Part shown: piece after piece, positions 1 through 6,349 of the stretch
Numbering within the stretch: the stretch's first letter is position 1
Layout: each line of letters starts with the position of its first letter
The notes under the pieces: model-generated
Databases searched by the model: none
What the model saw: only the letters and a program-made list of their open reading frames with translations
Told to the model about the DNA's origin: nothing
Assembly (NCBI GenBank): GCA_017479035.1
Contig: JAFVCR010000014.1
Location: forward strand, 1 to 6,548
Reading direction: 5' to 3'
DNA length: 6,548 nt
From: Kiritimatiellia bacterium
GTDB taxonomy: Bacteria > Verrucomicrobiota > Kiritimatiellia > RFP12 > UBA1067
Translations under genes and position numbers: made by a program

Positions 1-2
1 AA

Positions 3-851
3 CTCGTCTGCACTGGCGACAAGGAACGCGAAATGTCCCTCACCTTCACGACAACCGGCGTTACCGGGGACTTCGAGGAATGGACTGTGGACGGCGTGCG
101 CGAACGCCTCAAGGGTTCCAAGGCGGACAAGGTTCTCGCCAAAACAGAACTCGCCAAATGGCAAGGCGCGTGGGTTGCCACTGCCGCAAACGAAGATGCC
201 GGCCTCGTGATGTCCGTCAAAGTATCGGCGGCGGGCAAAGTCGCGGCCAAAGCGTATGCGTCCTCCGGCACAATGGCAAGCGCGTCGGGTTCTCTGATTC
301 TCGGCGAAAACTGCGCAATCGCACCGCTCGTCTTCAAAAAAGAAATATCCGGCATCGGCGGATTTTCCTGCGCCGTGTGGTTCGACGCATCCTCCCCGCA
401 GCTTCTCTATCTGCCGGACGGCGTAGAGCAGACCGCTTTCGGCAAAGCCGGTGCATCGGTGCTCTTCGAGGATTCCGCCATATTCAATATCAATCTCGAC
501 GCACTGGCGGACATGGACGGCATCTTGGACGAATTTTCTCCCGACGGTGTCGAGGTCTCGCGCAAGGGTGCGCGCCTCGTCCTCCCCAAGGCCGGACGCG
601 TGAAATACTCGCGCGCCGAAGAGGATTTCGTCCTCTCTTCCGGCGGTGAAGACAACCCCGCCGCACTCAAACTGACCTACCCCGCATCCACCGGCCTCGT
701 CAAAGGTTCGTTCAAAATCTATCAGGCCGTGAGCGAAACTCGCCTCAAAACATGGTCGGCGACGTTGTGGGGCGCGATGATAGATGGTGCCGCTTCCGGC
801 ACAGCCACCGTCAAAGCATTGAAGCTTTCAATGCCGTTTACGATTGAATAA
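3..851 (+). CDS. C-terminal part of a large, probably exported beta-rich protein (5' end outside window)
   Basis: The frame is open from the left edge, with ten sense codons before the first ATG at 33, so this is most likely the 3' end of a longer gene and the ATG is internal. 282 residues are visible before the TAA stop. No enzyme motif is seen. The sequence is rich in Gly, Ala, Ser and Lys and has alternating beta-strand patterns. One segment, roughly residues 50-90 (WQGAWVATA, then VSAAGKVAAKAYASSGTMAS), looks like a short 'tolerance-to-substitution' beta repeat. The last 50 residues (GLVKGSFKIY, then GTATVK, ending MPFTIE) match a C-terminal domain I recall from large secreted proteins of Lentisphaerota and Kiritimatiellota, usually written KGSFKVY...GYGTATIKK. 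Here it is somewhat degenerate: the usual VNGVVVDGVGYG stretch reads LWGAMIDGAASG. Function is unknown. It converges with the minus-strand cluster and is not part of it. The coding call is firm; the family call is moderate. Confidence 0.8.
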   Translation, partial: LVCTGDKEREMSLTFTTTGVTGDFEEWTVDGVRERLKGSKADKVLAKTELAKWQGAWVATAANEDAGLVMSVKVSAAGKVAAKAYASSGTMASASGSLILGENCAIAPLVFKKEISGIGGFSCAVWFDASSPQLLYLPDGVEQTAFGKAGASVLFEDSAIFNINLDALADMDGILDEFSPDGVEVSRKGARLVLPKAGRVKYSRAEEDFVLSSGGEDNPAALKLTYPASTGLVKGSFKIYQAVSETRLKTWSATLWGAMIDGAASGTATVKALKLSMPFTIE

Positions 852-931
852 ACCCTTGCCACACACTATAGCGTCCGTCGTTGCAGACGATTCCCACCCC
901 GGCATAAATATTGTGAATGGATTGCTAGAAT
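852..931. other. Convergent intergenic spacer, no clear feature
   Basis: This 80-nt spacer separates the 3' ends of two convergent genes. I see no good terminator hairpin with a T-run for the plus-strand gene, no tRNA-like fold and no ORF with a ribosome binding site. A TAGAAT hexamer at 926-931 has no suitably spaced -35 box. Confidence 0.5.
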
Positions 932-959
932 AAGCCGCCTCAAGGCAAGGCGGCGGCTT
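932..959 (-). terminator. Weak hairpin at the end of the minus-strand cluster
   Basis: The arms 932-939 (AAGCCGCC on the plus strand) and 952-959 (GGCGGCTT) are perfectly complementary over 8 bp with a 12-nt loop. The loop contains the TGA stop of the LRR gene. An alternative 7-bp register pairs 934-940 with 948-954. On the minus strand the stem is followed by ATTCTAGC, which is a poor U-tract, so intrinsic termination would be weak. Part of the dyad is also coding sequence for the Ala-rich C-terminus, so it could be partly fortuitous. Confidence 0.35.
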
Positions 960-2223
960 CGAGGCGGAAGAAGCGTGCTGCGGCTGGAGGCTCGCGGATT
1001 TCCGTCGCTCCGTCCGCCGAAAGAGGATATGCGGCGGCGTTGACGGCACCGGCGATGTCGTCGGAGGCGACAACCGAATACGAAAATCCTGCGGTGTTAA
1101 TCAAGCGCGGGGTCTTGACTACGACCCTGCTATCCCCATCGAAGGCGATGCCGACAGTCGGCGCGGCATCCGGCGTATCGAATGCGTAGCGGAAGACGTT
1201 TCCGTCCGTCGCATCGCAGCCATACGCCGCAGCCCATTCGGCGTAGGAATCGAACGGCAAATCGCCTACGAACACGCCGCGCACCGTGGCGCCGAACTTC
1301 TCGCGATACGCTGCAAGCCGGTCGCTGCGGACGTGTATGCGCGTTGTGCCGTCGGCCAAGAAATCCCTGTCGCCGCCCTGCCAATCGAGCGCGGCGGGAT
1401 CGGCGCGGCAATAGACATCCCTTAGATACTCGCATCCAGCAAATGCGTCTTTGCCGATGGAAACGAGGCTTTCCGGCAGATATGCGCTCGCGGTCGCCGT
1501 GCCGGGGAACGCGTTTGCGCTGATATGCGTGACGCCGCTTTGCACGGTCACGTTCGTGAGGAAGTCGTTGTTCGTCCACGGCGAGGCATTGCTCCCGGAA
1601 TAATCTGCCATCCGGCCGGTGCCGTAGATGATGAGGGTCATGGCGTCGGCGTCGAACATCCATCTGCAATCGCCAGAACTCCCGGCGGCATCGGATTGGA
1701 TGCGCAATTCAAGGCACAGGCGCAGACAACGGGTTTCGGGTGCATAGCCGAAGGGCCAGTAGTCCTTTTCCAGTTCGAGCGGGTCGCCGCCGCAGTCGTT
1801 CAGACGGTATTCAAATTCAAAGGAGGGCCAAGCGGTATTGCCGTAGCGCATGAGGTCCCAGTCCCAAAACGACGGGATGCGCCACTCTCCGAACGATACC
1901 TGGCGTCTTTTATTTTTCATCCATCTTGTTGCGGCCTGTTCGCAGTCCTCCCATTGTTGATACTCTCCAACGTCCGTCAGCGCGATGGCAAGCCCCGTCT
2001 CATGCATCAAGTCCAGATACGCTATCATGGCAAGTGCGGTCGTGCCCGCAGCCACCGCATCGGAAACCGAATCGTACGTTTTCCCGTCGGAGGCAACGAC
2101 TTGGCCGATGGCAAACGGAGGCGATATGAAATCCGCCGCCGCTTGCACGGAGGCGGTTGCAACGACGAACACCGCCGCCGCAACCGCCTTGCAGAAATCC
2201 CGCCGTGTCAGCGTTCGTGCCAT
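940..2223 (-). CDS. Exported BspA-type leucine-rich-repeat protein with a twin-arginine-like signal
   Basis: The product is 427 aa. The ATG at 2223 is chosen because an export signal begins there: n-region residues 1-12 with TRRDFCK (6-12), a hydrophobic stretch at about 13-26, and an Ala-rich cleavage region near 27-30 (VQAAA/D). TRRDFCK fits the twin-arginine pattern S/T-R-R-x-F-x-K, although Sec export is also possible. Residues 40-125 (GQVVASDGKTY, AMIAYLDLM, GLAIALTD, EWRIPSFWDWD) resemble the 'W-R-x-P-S...W' surface-protein module of Fibrobacter/DUF1566 type. Residues 183-320 are a BspA-like LRR region: the typical opening (WMFDADAMTLIIYGTGRMADYS), two recognisable repeats (about 221-241 and 245-275), then the usual IHVRSDRLAAYREKF tail. 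Residues 325-427 form a beta-rich C-terminal region ending RFFRLEAAALP, as in other PVC exported proteins. No catalytic motif is seen. The gene lies 14 nt after the stop of the symporter gene with no Shine-Dalgarno, so it is probably co-transcribed. Role unknown; adhesion or glycan contact is a guess. Confidence 0.85.
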   Translation of the reverse strand: MARTLTRRDFCKAVAAAVFVVATASVQAAADFISPPFAIGQVVASDGKTYDSVSDAVAAGTTALAMIAYLDLMHETGLAIALTDVGEYQQWEDCEQAATRWMKNKRRQVSFGEWRIPSFWDWDLMRYGNTAWPSFEFEYRLNDCGGDPLELEKDYWPFGYAPETRCLRLCLELRIQSDAAGSSGDCRWMFDADAMTLIIYGTGRMADYSGSNASPWTNNDFLTNVTVQSGVTHISANAFPGTATASAYLPESLVSIGKDAFAGCEYLRDVYCRADPAALDWQGGDRDFLADGTTRIHVRSDRLAAYREKFGATVRGVFVGDLPFDSYAEWAAAYGCDATDGNVFRYAFDTPDAAPTVGIAFDGDSRVVVKTPRLINTAGFSYSVVASDDIAGAVNAAAYPLSADGATEIREPPAAARFFRLEAAALP

Positions 2224-2237
2224 ATACGGAAGAGATG

Positions 2238-4820
2238 TCAGTCTTTCTTCGCGAGGGTCTTGAGGGTAAGGCCGGAGAGGTCTTTGCCGTCGCGGGTGAA
2301 GATGAAGGACGCGATGTATGCCACGAGTACGCACACCACAAGCCCGATTCCGCCCAGGAGGAACGGATGGAATTTGAGCCCGAACACGTTGCAATGGAGT
2401 ATCTCGCAGCCGAAGCACACGAAATAGTTCGCCGCAAGCCCCAGCACCGCCGCGATGCCCTTGATGCGCGGAATGAAGACGCCCATGAAGAAGAGTCCCG
2501 TCAGGCCGGCGGTGAGCATTGCGATATACTTGTTGAAGTTGTCGAAGAGCGCGTTGGACTCCATGTGCGCAAGCGTAAGCGCGGCCATGATGCCGATTAC
2601 GCCGACAACATACGTGCAGACCTGTCCGCAGCGAATCTGCGCCTTGCCGGGGATGGAGGGTTTGAAGCGTTTGATGAAATCCGTGACAATCGCGGTCGAG
2701 GCCGAAGAGAGGTTCGCGGAGAGCGTGGAGATTGTCGCCGCGAAGACGGCCGCGATGACGAGACCCGCGAGCCATGCGGGCATTTCGGTCGCCATGAAAA
2801 TGGGCATTACGCTATCGCCCTTGGGCATGGTGACGTCCATCGCGGCGGGGTTGGTCTTGTAGAACGCGAAGAGCGCCATGCCGATTCCGTAGAAGACGAT
2901 TTGCGCGAAGACGCTCATGCAGCCGTTGAACCAGAGCGAACGCTTGGTGGCGTTTTCGTCTGGGGTTGCGATGTAACGCTGGATGACGCACTGGTCGCTC
3001 GTGTATGAGGAGAGGTTGGAGATGAGCCCCTGCACGGCAACGACCCAGAAGACGGGCTGCGTCATGAGGAAGCGGAAGTCCCACATCGTATTCTTGCCGC
3101 CTTCGGAGGCGACGGTCCAGAACGTGGAGAAGTGCGCACCGTCGGGGCCGGTCTTCGCAATTAGTAGCGCAAGGACGCTCACTGCGCCGCCCATGAGGAC
3201 GATGCCCTGCACGAAGTCGCTCCAGATGACCGCTTCAAGCCCGCCCAGTGAGCAGTATATCATTGTGAGGATGCCGCAGATGAGAATGCACGCGTCAATC
3301 GAAACGCCCGTCACGGCGTTGAGCGCGATTGCCGGCAGGAGTGTCACCACCGCTACGCGGCAGACCATGAACACCACGAACGCCGCCGAACCGAAAAGCC
3401 TCACGCCGAGGTTGAAACGCTTTTCGAGGTATTCGTAGGCCGAGGTTATCCCCAAACGGCAGAAGAACGGCAGGTAGTAGTATATCGCAACCGGCGCCAT
3501 GCCGATGATGAAGAACGCCATGATGAAGTAGCGCCAGTCCTGCAAATACGCCTGCGTGGGAATCGCTATGAATGTGATGGATGAAAGCATCGTTGCGAAA
3601 ATCGACATCCCCGCCACATACCACGGGATGCGGTTTCCGCCGCGGAAGTAGTCGTTCTCGTCCTTCTTCTTGAAGATGAAGAAACACGCCATGCCTACCA
3701 TCAAGCACGCATACACGCCAACGACTATCCACGCCGTCGCGCCGAACTTGCCTATCTTGAGGAATCGCGCGGACGAGACCTTCGCCGTGCGCACGCCCGG
3801 TCTCTCCTCGCCGCCGGCGATTATGATTTGCGTCATTTCGGGTGTCTTGCCGTTCTTGAGGCCCGCCGCCGCCCCGCAACGCGGGAAGTCGCCTTCCGCA
3901 AGCGTTCCGTACTCGCACCACGCGCCGGTCACTGCGTTGTAAGCCCACACGCCACGCTGCCAGCCGAGCGCGACGGGGTCGGTCTCCTGCGAACCTGCTA
4001 TGCGCGCTTTCCACCCCTCGAGCCCGAAGCCGCCAATCAAAAGAACGTGCTGGTGTCCGCTCGGGAGAAACGCCGCGCCGATTGTCGTGACGCCTTCCGG
4101 GAGCGCGACCTCTTTCCATCCCTGCGAGGGCTCTTCGCCAAGCGCATAACGCCAGCCGTTTGCAAGCGGAGCGTTCGCGCCGTTGATGCCGCCGAGGATG
4201 ATAAGATATTTGTATTTCTGGTCGCCGTTCTGCACGGCCGCAACCGCCTGTGCGCGTTCGATGCCGTCGGGGAGCGTCCCGAAAAGTTCCCACTTCGGCT
4301 CCTTCTTCGCGCCTATATCTATGGTATAGACTTTCGCGCCGGTCTGGACGAACACCTTGTTGCCGTCCGCCGCTGCGGAACCCATCACGACATCTTCCGG
4401 CAGATCGGGCAGTTCAGCAATAGCCGCGCCGTCGAACACGAACGCCTTGCGGATGTTGCCGCCTTCGTTGCGTCCGCCCGCACAGAAAAGCCCTTTCTCC
4501 GTCGTGCAGGAAACGCCCTCGCCTGCTGCTTCGGGGAGAAGCGAATCGTTGCGAGACCACTCGCCGTTTGCAGAACGCACGAATATGTCGCCGGCGAATT
4601 TCTTTTCACCGCTATCGAAGAACGTGCCGCCTGCCACCACAAATCGTCCATCCGGCAAAAAACCGCCGAATGGCCTCGCCACACCTGTTGCAGACGGAAA
4701 AGTCTCTCCTCCCTGTACCCAATCTATCAGTACAGGCGTATTTTGCTCATCTCCGGCAACCCCCGCAAACGACAACGCGGCGGCGGCAATCGCCACGACC
4801 AAATGTTTGATTCTTTTCAT
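2238..4820 (-). CDS. Periplasmic kelch mutarotase (NanM-like) fused to a sodium:solute symporter; probable sialic-acid or acidic-sugar transporter
   Basis: The product is 860 aa. An in-frame ATG 18 nt upstream (4838) is less likely: MKRIKH at 4820 starts a good signal peptide (1-23, VAG/D), and the promoter -10 box overlaps the longer version. Residues 35-345 form a kelch beta-propeller of the cyclically permuted mutarotase type. Marks are GVARPFGGFLPDG (46-58), double-glycine blade ends near 64, 115, 210, 263 and 336, ERAQAVAAV (188-196) and IGAAFLPSG...LLIGG (247-264). A linking membrane helix at about 360-383 is followed by KKKDEND. The symporter fills 390-840: the first core helix (403-424, TMLSSITFIAIPTQAY), GITSAYEYLEKRF (457-469), R488 in a LPAIAL helix, CSLGGLEAVIWSDFVQ (523-538), QRYIATPDE (614-622) and the Ser-rich Na+-site helix STLSANLSSAST (698-709). 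R488 sits where SiaT has its sialic-acid carboxylate-binding Arg, by eye. Topology puts the propeller in the periplasm, as for NanM. The gene has its own promoter and follows an NhaC antiporter. Other sugar or carboxylate substrates cannot be excluded. Confidence 0.92.
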   Translation of the reverse strand: MKRIKHLVVAIAAAALSFAGVAGDEQNTPVLIDWVQGGETFPSATGVARPFGGFLPDGRFVVAGGTFFDSGEKKFAGDIFVRSANGEWSRNDSLLPEAAGEGVSCTTEKGLFCAGGRNEGGNIRKAFVFDGAAIAELPDLPEDVVMGSAAADGNKVFVQTGAKVYTIDIGAKKEPKWELFGTLPDGIERAQAVAAVQNGDQKYKYLIILGGINGANAPLANGWRYALGEEPSQGWKEVALPEGVTTIGAAFLPSGHQHVLLIGGFGLEGWKARIAGSQETDPVALGWQRGVWAYNAVTGAWCEYGTLAEGDFPRCGAAAGLKNGKTPEMTQIIIAGGEERPGVRTAKVSSARFLKIGKFGATAWIVVGVYACLMVGMACFFIFKKKDENDYFRGGNRIPWYVAGMSIFATMLSSITFIAIPTQAYLQDWRYFIMAFFIIGMAPVAIYYYLPFFCRLGITSAYEYLEKRFNLGVRLFGSAAFVVFMVCRVAVVTLLPAIALNAVTGVSIDACILICGILTMIYCSLGGLEAVIWSDFVQGIVLMGGAVSVLALLIAKTGPDGAHFSTFWTVASEGGKNTMWDFRFLMTQPVFWVVAVQGLISNLSSYTSDQCVIQRYIATPDENATKRSLWFNGCMSVFAQIVFYGIGMALFAFYKTNPAAMDVTMPKGDSVMPIFMATEMPAWLAGLVIAAVFAATISTLSANLSSASTAIVTDFIKRFKPSIPGKAQIRCGQVCTYVVGVIGIMAALTLAHMESNALFDNFNKYIAMLTAGLTGLFFMGVFIPRIKGIAAVLGLAANYFVCFGCEILHCNVFGLKFHPFLLGGIGLVVCVLVAYIASFIFTRDGKDLSGLTLKTLAKKD

Positions 4821-4855
4821 GCACGAATAATAGCACAAACAAGAACTTTATGCAA
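4821..4855 (-). promoter_or_regulatory. Promoter for the mutarotase-symporter gene, predicted leaderless
   Basis: On the minus strand, TTGCAT (4855-4850) is a weak -35 box, matching the consensus in 3 of 6 bases. TATTAT (4832-4827) is a good -10 box, matching 5 of 6. The spacer is exactly 17 nt. Only six bases (TCGTGC) separate the -10 box from the ATG, so the predicted +1 is the A of the start codon. No Shine-Dalgarno is present. The -35 overlaps the last codons of the upstream antiporter gene, so this gene may be expressed from its own promoter as well as by read-through. Confidence 0.6.
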
Positions 4856-6164
4856 GAGGGAATTTGCCGTTGCGCGGTATCCTTTCGCGCTTCGCACCAA
4901 TCGCTATCCACACCGCCACGGCACTTGCCAACGCAACGGGATATACAAGACTTCCCGTCAATGCGAATACGTTGAACGACGCATCGAATCCCTTGGCGAT
5001 TCCTGTTGCAATCAGCACCTGCGCTCCGTACGGAATCAGTCCCTGCACCACGCAGCTTGCAGTATCCAACAAACCTGCAATCCGCCGCGCCGAGGCACCG
5101 GTGCGCTCGCGCCATTCTGCCGCCAAAGGCCCAGCAACCACTATCGCAACCGTATTGTTCGCAGTGAAAAGGTTTATCGTCCCCGTAAGCACACACGCCG
5201 CGATTTCGCATGATCTTGGCGATTTCACAAACCTGCCCGCTCCATCCACAAGCACTCCGATGCCGCCACGTTTCTTTACGAGCGCGAACAGCCCCCCGGC
5301 AAGCAACGCCACCACTAGCGTCTCTGTCATGGACATGATCCCCTTCCCCACGCAGTCCACCGCTCCGCCGCACCCGAACGCACCGCACGCCATGCCCGCC
5401 GCCAGCGCGAGAAGAGTTCCCGCGCACAACACCGCCATCACGTTGACTCCCGCCACCGCCGCCGCGAACACCACGATATATGGCGCAATCAACACGAAAT
5501 CCCTTGCATCGAATGCCGCAACGGCATTGCCCGCCGCTCCCGCCCCCGGAGCGATTGCAAGATAGAACACACCTGTTGCCACAGCCGCAGCAAGTGCTGG
5601 CTTTAGGTTTGCCAAGAATTTCTCGCGCATGGCCACTTTCTGCGTCCGCGTCGCTGCAATCGTCGTATCCGAAATTACAGACAAATTGTCCCCGAACATC
5701 GCCCCGCCCACAACCGCGCCCGCCATTACCGGCAGCGAGGCTCCTTCTGCTCCCGCAAGTGCAAACGCAACAGGTCCAACCGCCGCGATAGTCCCGCAAC
5801 TCGTCCCCACCGCCAGCGACACCGCACACGACACGACAAAAACCCCCGCCGCAAGGAATCGCACCGGCACAAGCGTCTGCGCCACTTTCACCATTGCATC
5901 CACCGCGCCGGATTCCTTTGCCGCCGATGCAAACGCCCCCGCTAGCACGAACACCATGCACATTATCATCACATCTTCGTGCCCCATTCCTTCCGCAAAT
6001 GCCTTGATTCTTTCCGCAAATGGTTCGCGCCCCGTGCAGAGAGCAACAGCCCCCGCCGCAAGAAATGCCGCCGGCATGGAAACGCTTCCCGCCGCGAACA
6101 TTCCCGCGCATGCCGCCAATAATACCGCAAACGGCAGCAACGCCCATACAGGTTTTCTTTTCAT
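4848..6164 (-). CDS. nhaC: NhaC-family Na+/H+ antiporter
   Basis: The product is 438 aa, close to the usual size for NhaC-type antiporters, and is nearly all hydrophobic helices, so it is an inner-membrane protein. Start: the same frame stays open upstream to 6356, but MKRKPVWALL at 6164 is a typical family N-terminus and lies directly behind a strong promoter. Family signatures are SLAVGTSCGTIAAVGPVAFA (116-135), GGAMFGDNLSVISDTTIAAT (153-172), NLFTANNTVAIVVAGPLA (331-348) and a C-terminal helix region LIPYGAQVLIATG (376-388). The conserved polar residues D159, N160, D166 and T167 within a membrane hairpin are those expected for Na+/H+ exchange in this family. Known members exchange cytoplasmic Na+ for external H+, and some relatives exchange malate/lactate or other solutes, so the exact substrate is open. 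It sits just upstream of a Na+-coupled symporter (27-nt gap), which suggests it sustains the sodium gradient for that import. The symbol reflects family, not proven orthology. Confidence 0.92.
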   Translation of the reverse strand: MKRKPVWALLPFAVLLAACAGMFAAGSVSMPAAFLAAGAVALCTGREPFAERIKAFAEGMGHEDVMIMCMVFVLAGAFASAAKESGAVDAMVKVAQTLVPVRFLAAGVFVVSCAVSLAVGTSCGTIAAVGPVAFALAGAEGASLPVMAGAVVGGAMFGDNLSVISDTTIAATRTQKVAMREKFLANLKPALAAAVATGVFYLAIAPGAGAAGNAVAAFDARDFVLIAPYIVVFAAAVAGVNVMAVLCAGTLLALAAGMACGAFGCGGAVDCVGKGIMSMTETLVVALLAGGLFALVKKRGGIGVLVDGAGRFVKSPRSCEIAACVLTGTINLFTANNTVAIVVAGPLAAEWRERTGASARRIAGLLDTASCVVQGLIPYGAQVLIATGIAKGFDASFNVFALTGSLVYPVALASAVAVWIAIGAKRERIPRNGKFPLA

Positions 6165-6200
6165 CGTTGCGATTCTATCACACTCCATGCCACGTGTCAA
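6165..6200 (-). promoter_or_regulatory. Strong sigma70-type promoter for the NhaC gene, predicted leaderless
   Basis: On the minus strand, TTGACA (6200-6195) is a perfect -35 box. It is followed by a 17-nt spacer and TAGAAT (6177-6172), a -10 box matching 5 of 6 consensus bases. Seven bases separate the -10 box from the ATG at 6164. The predicted start of transcription is the G at 6165 or the A of the ATG itself, giving a 5' leader of 0-1 nt. No Shine-Dalgarno is found before the ATG, which fits leaderless translation. Confidence 0.75.
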
Positions 6201-6287
6201 CCGCATGAACGTTGCACGCTTATCCCAGATTTTCATTTGAGCCAATAAAATAAGGGAAAAATATATTCCGAGAATAGAGAAAAAAGA
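6201..6287. other. AT-rich intergenic DNA upstream of the NhaC promoter
   Basis: This stretch is clearly more AT-rich than the coding DNA around it. It holds a short dyad TATTC-CGA-GAATA (6264-6276) and a run of A and G (6271-6287). The octamer CGTTGCAC at 6210-6217 recurs at 6320-6327. No ORF with a ribosome binding site and no RNA gene is seen. The A-rich run reads as TCTTTTTT on the minus strand, immediately after the large dyad described separately. Confidence 0.4.
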
Positions 6288-6349
6288 GGGGAGACTTTTT
6301 TCCGAATACGCTATAATAGCGTTGCACAAAACAATAAAGGAGTCTCCCC
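6288..6349 (+). promoter_or_regulatory. Nested inverted repeat that would mask a Shine-Dalgarno, or a terminator on the opposite strand
   Basis: Arms GGGGAGACT (6288-6296) and AGTCTCCCC (6341-6349) are a perfect 9-bp inverted repeat. In plus-strand RNA the pairing extends by two G-U pairs and three A-U pairs (6297-6301 with 6336-6340), giving a 14-bp stem that includes the Shine-Dalgarno AAAGGAG. Inside the loop is a second dyad, ACGCTAT-A-ATAGCGT (6308-6322). On the minus strand the two G-U positions become C-A mismatches, but the 9-bp GC-rich stem is followed by TCTTTTTT, so it could act as a terminator shielding the NhaC gene from transcription entering from the right. Which strand matters is not decided by the sequence. 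Confidence 0.5.
6312..6342 (+). promoter_or_regulatory. Perfect -10 box plus ribosome binding site pointing right
   Basis: TATAAT at 6312-6317 matches the consensus fully and sits in the centre of a 15-bp palindrome. No convincing -35 box lies 16-18 nt upstream; that position reads GGGGAG or similar. A transcript beginning near 6323-6325 would carry the Shine-Dalgarno AAGGAG (6337-6342), 7 nt before the GTG at 6350. The signals are well ordered, but the lack of a -35 box keeps confidence moderate. Confidence 0.4.

Noticed and set aside
911..931. Promoter TTGTGA/TAGAAT pointing right
   Set aside because: The spacer is only 9 nt and it would drive transcription into the 3' end of a convergent gene.
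2224..2775. A 184-codon N-terminal extension of the LRR gene
   Set aside because: It would overlap the 3' end of the symporter gene in another frame and is Arg/His-rich. The signal peptide begins only at 2223.
3828..5213. A 461-codon open frame on the plus strand opposite the symporter and antiporter genes
   Set aside because: Antisense to two strongly supported genes, with an Arg/His-rich low-information translation and no ribosome binding site.
4747..6147. A 466-codon open frame on the minus strand, overlapping the NhaC gene in another frame
   Set aside because: Its translation is extremely rich in Gly, Cys and Arg without any domain pattern. It arises because the real gene is GC-rich and Ala/Val/Gly-heavy, which removes stops from the shifted frame. 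The NhaC frame carries clear family motifs.
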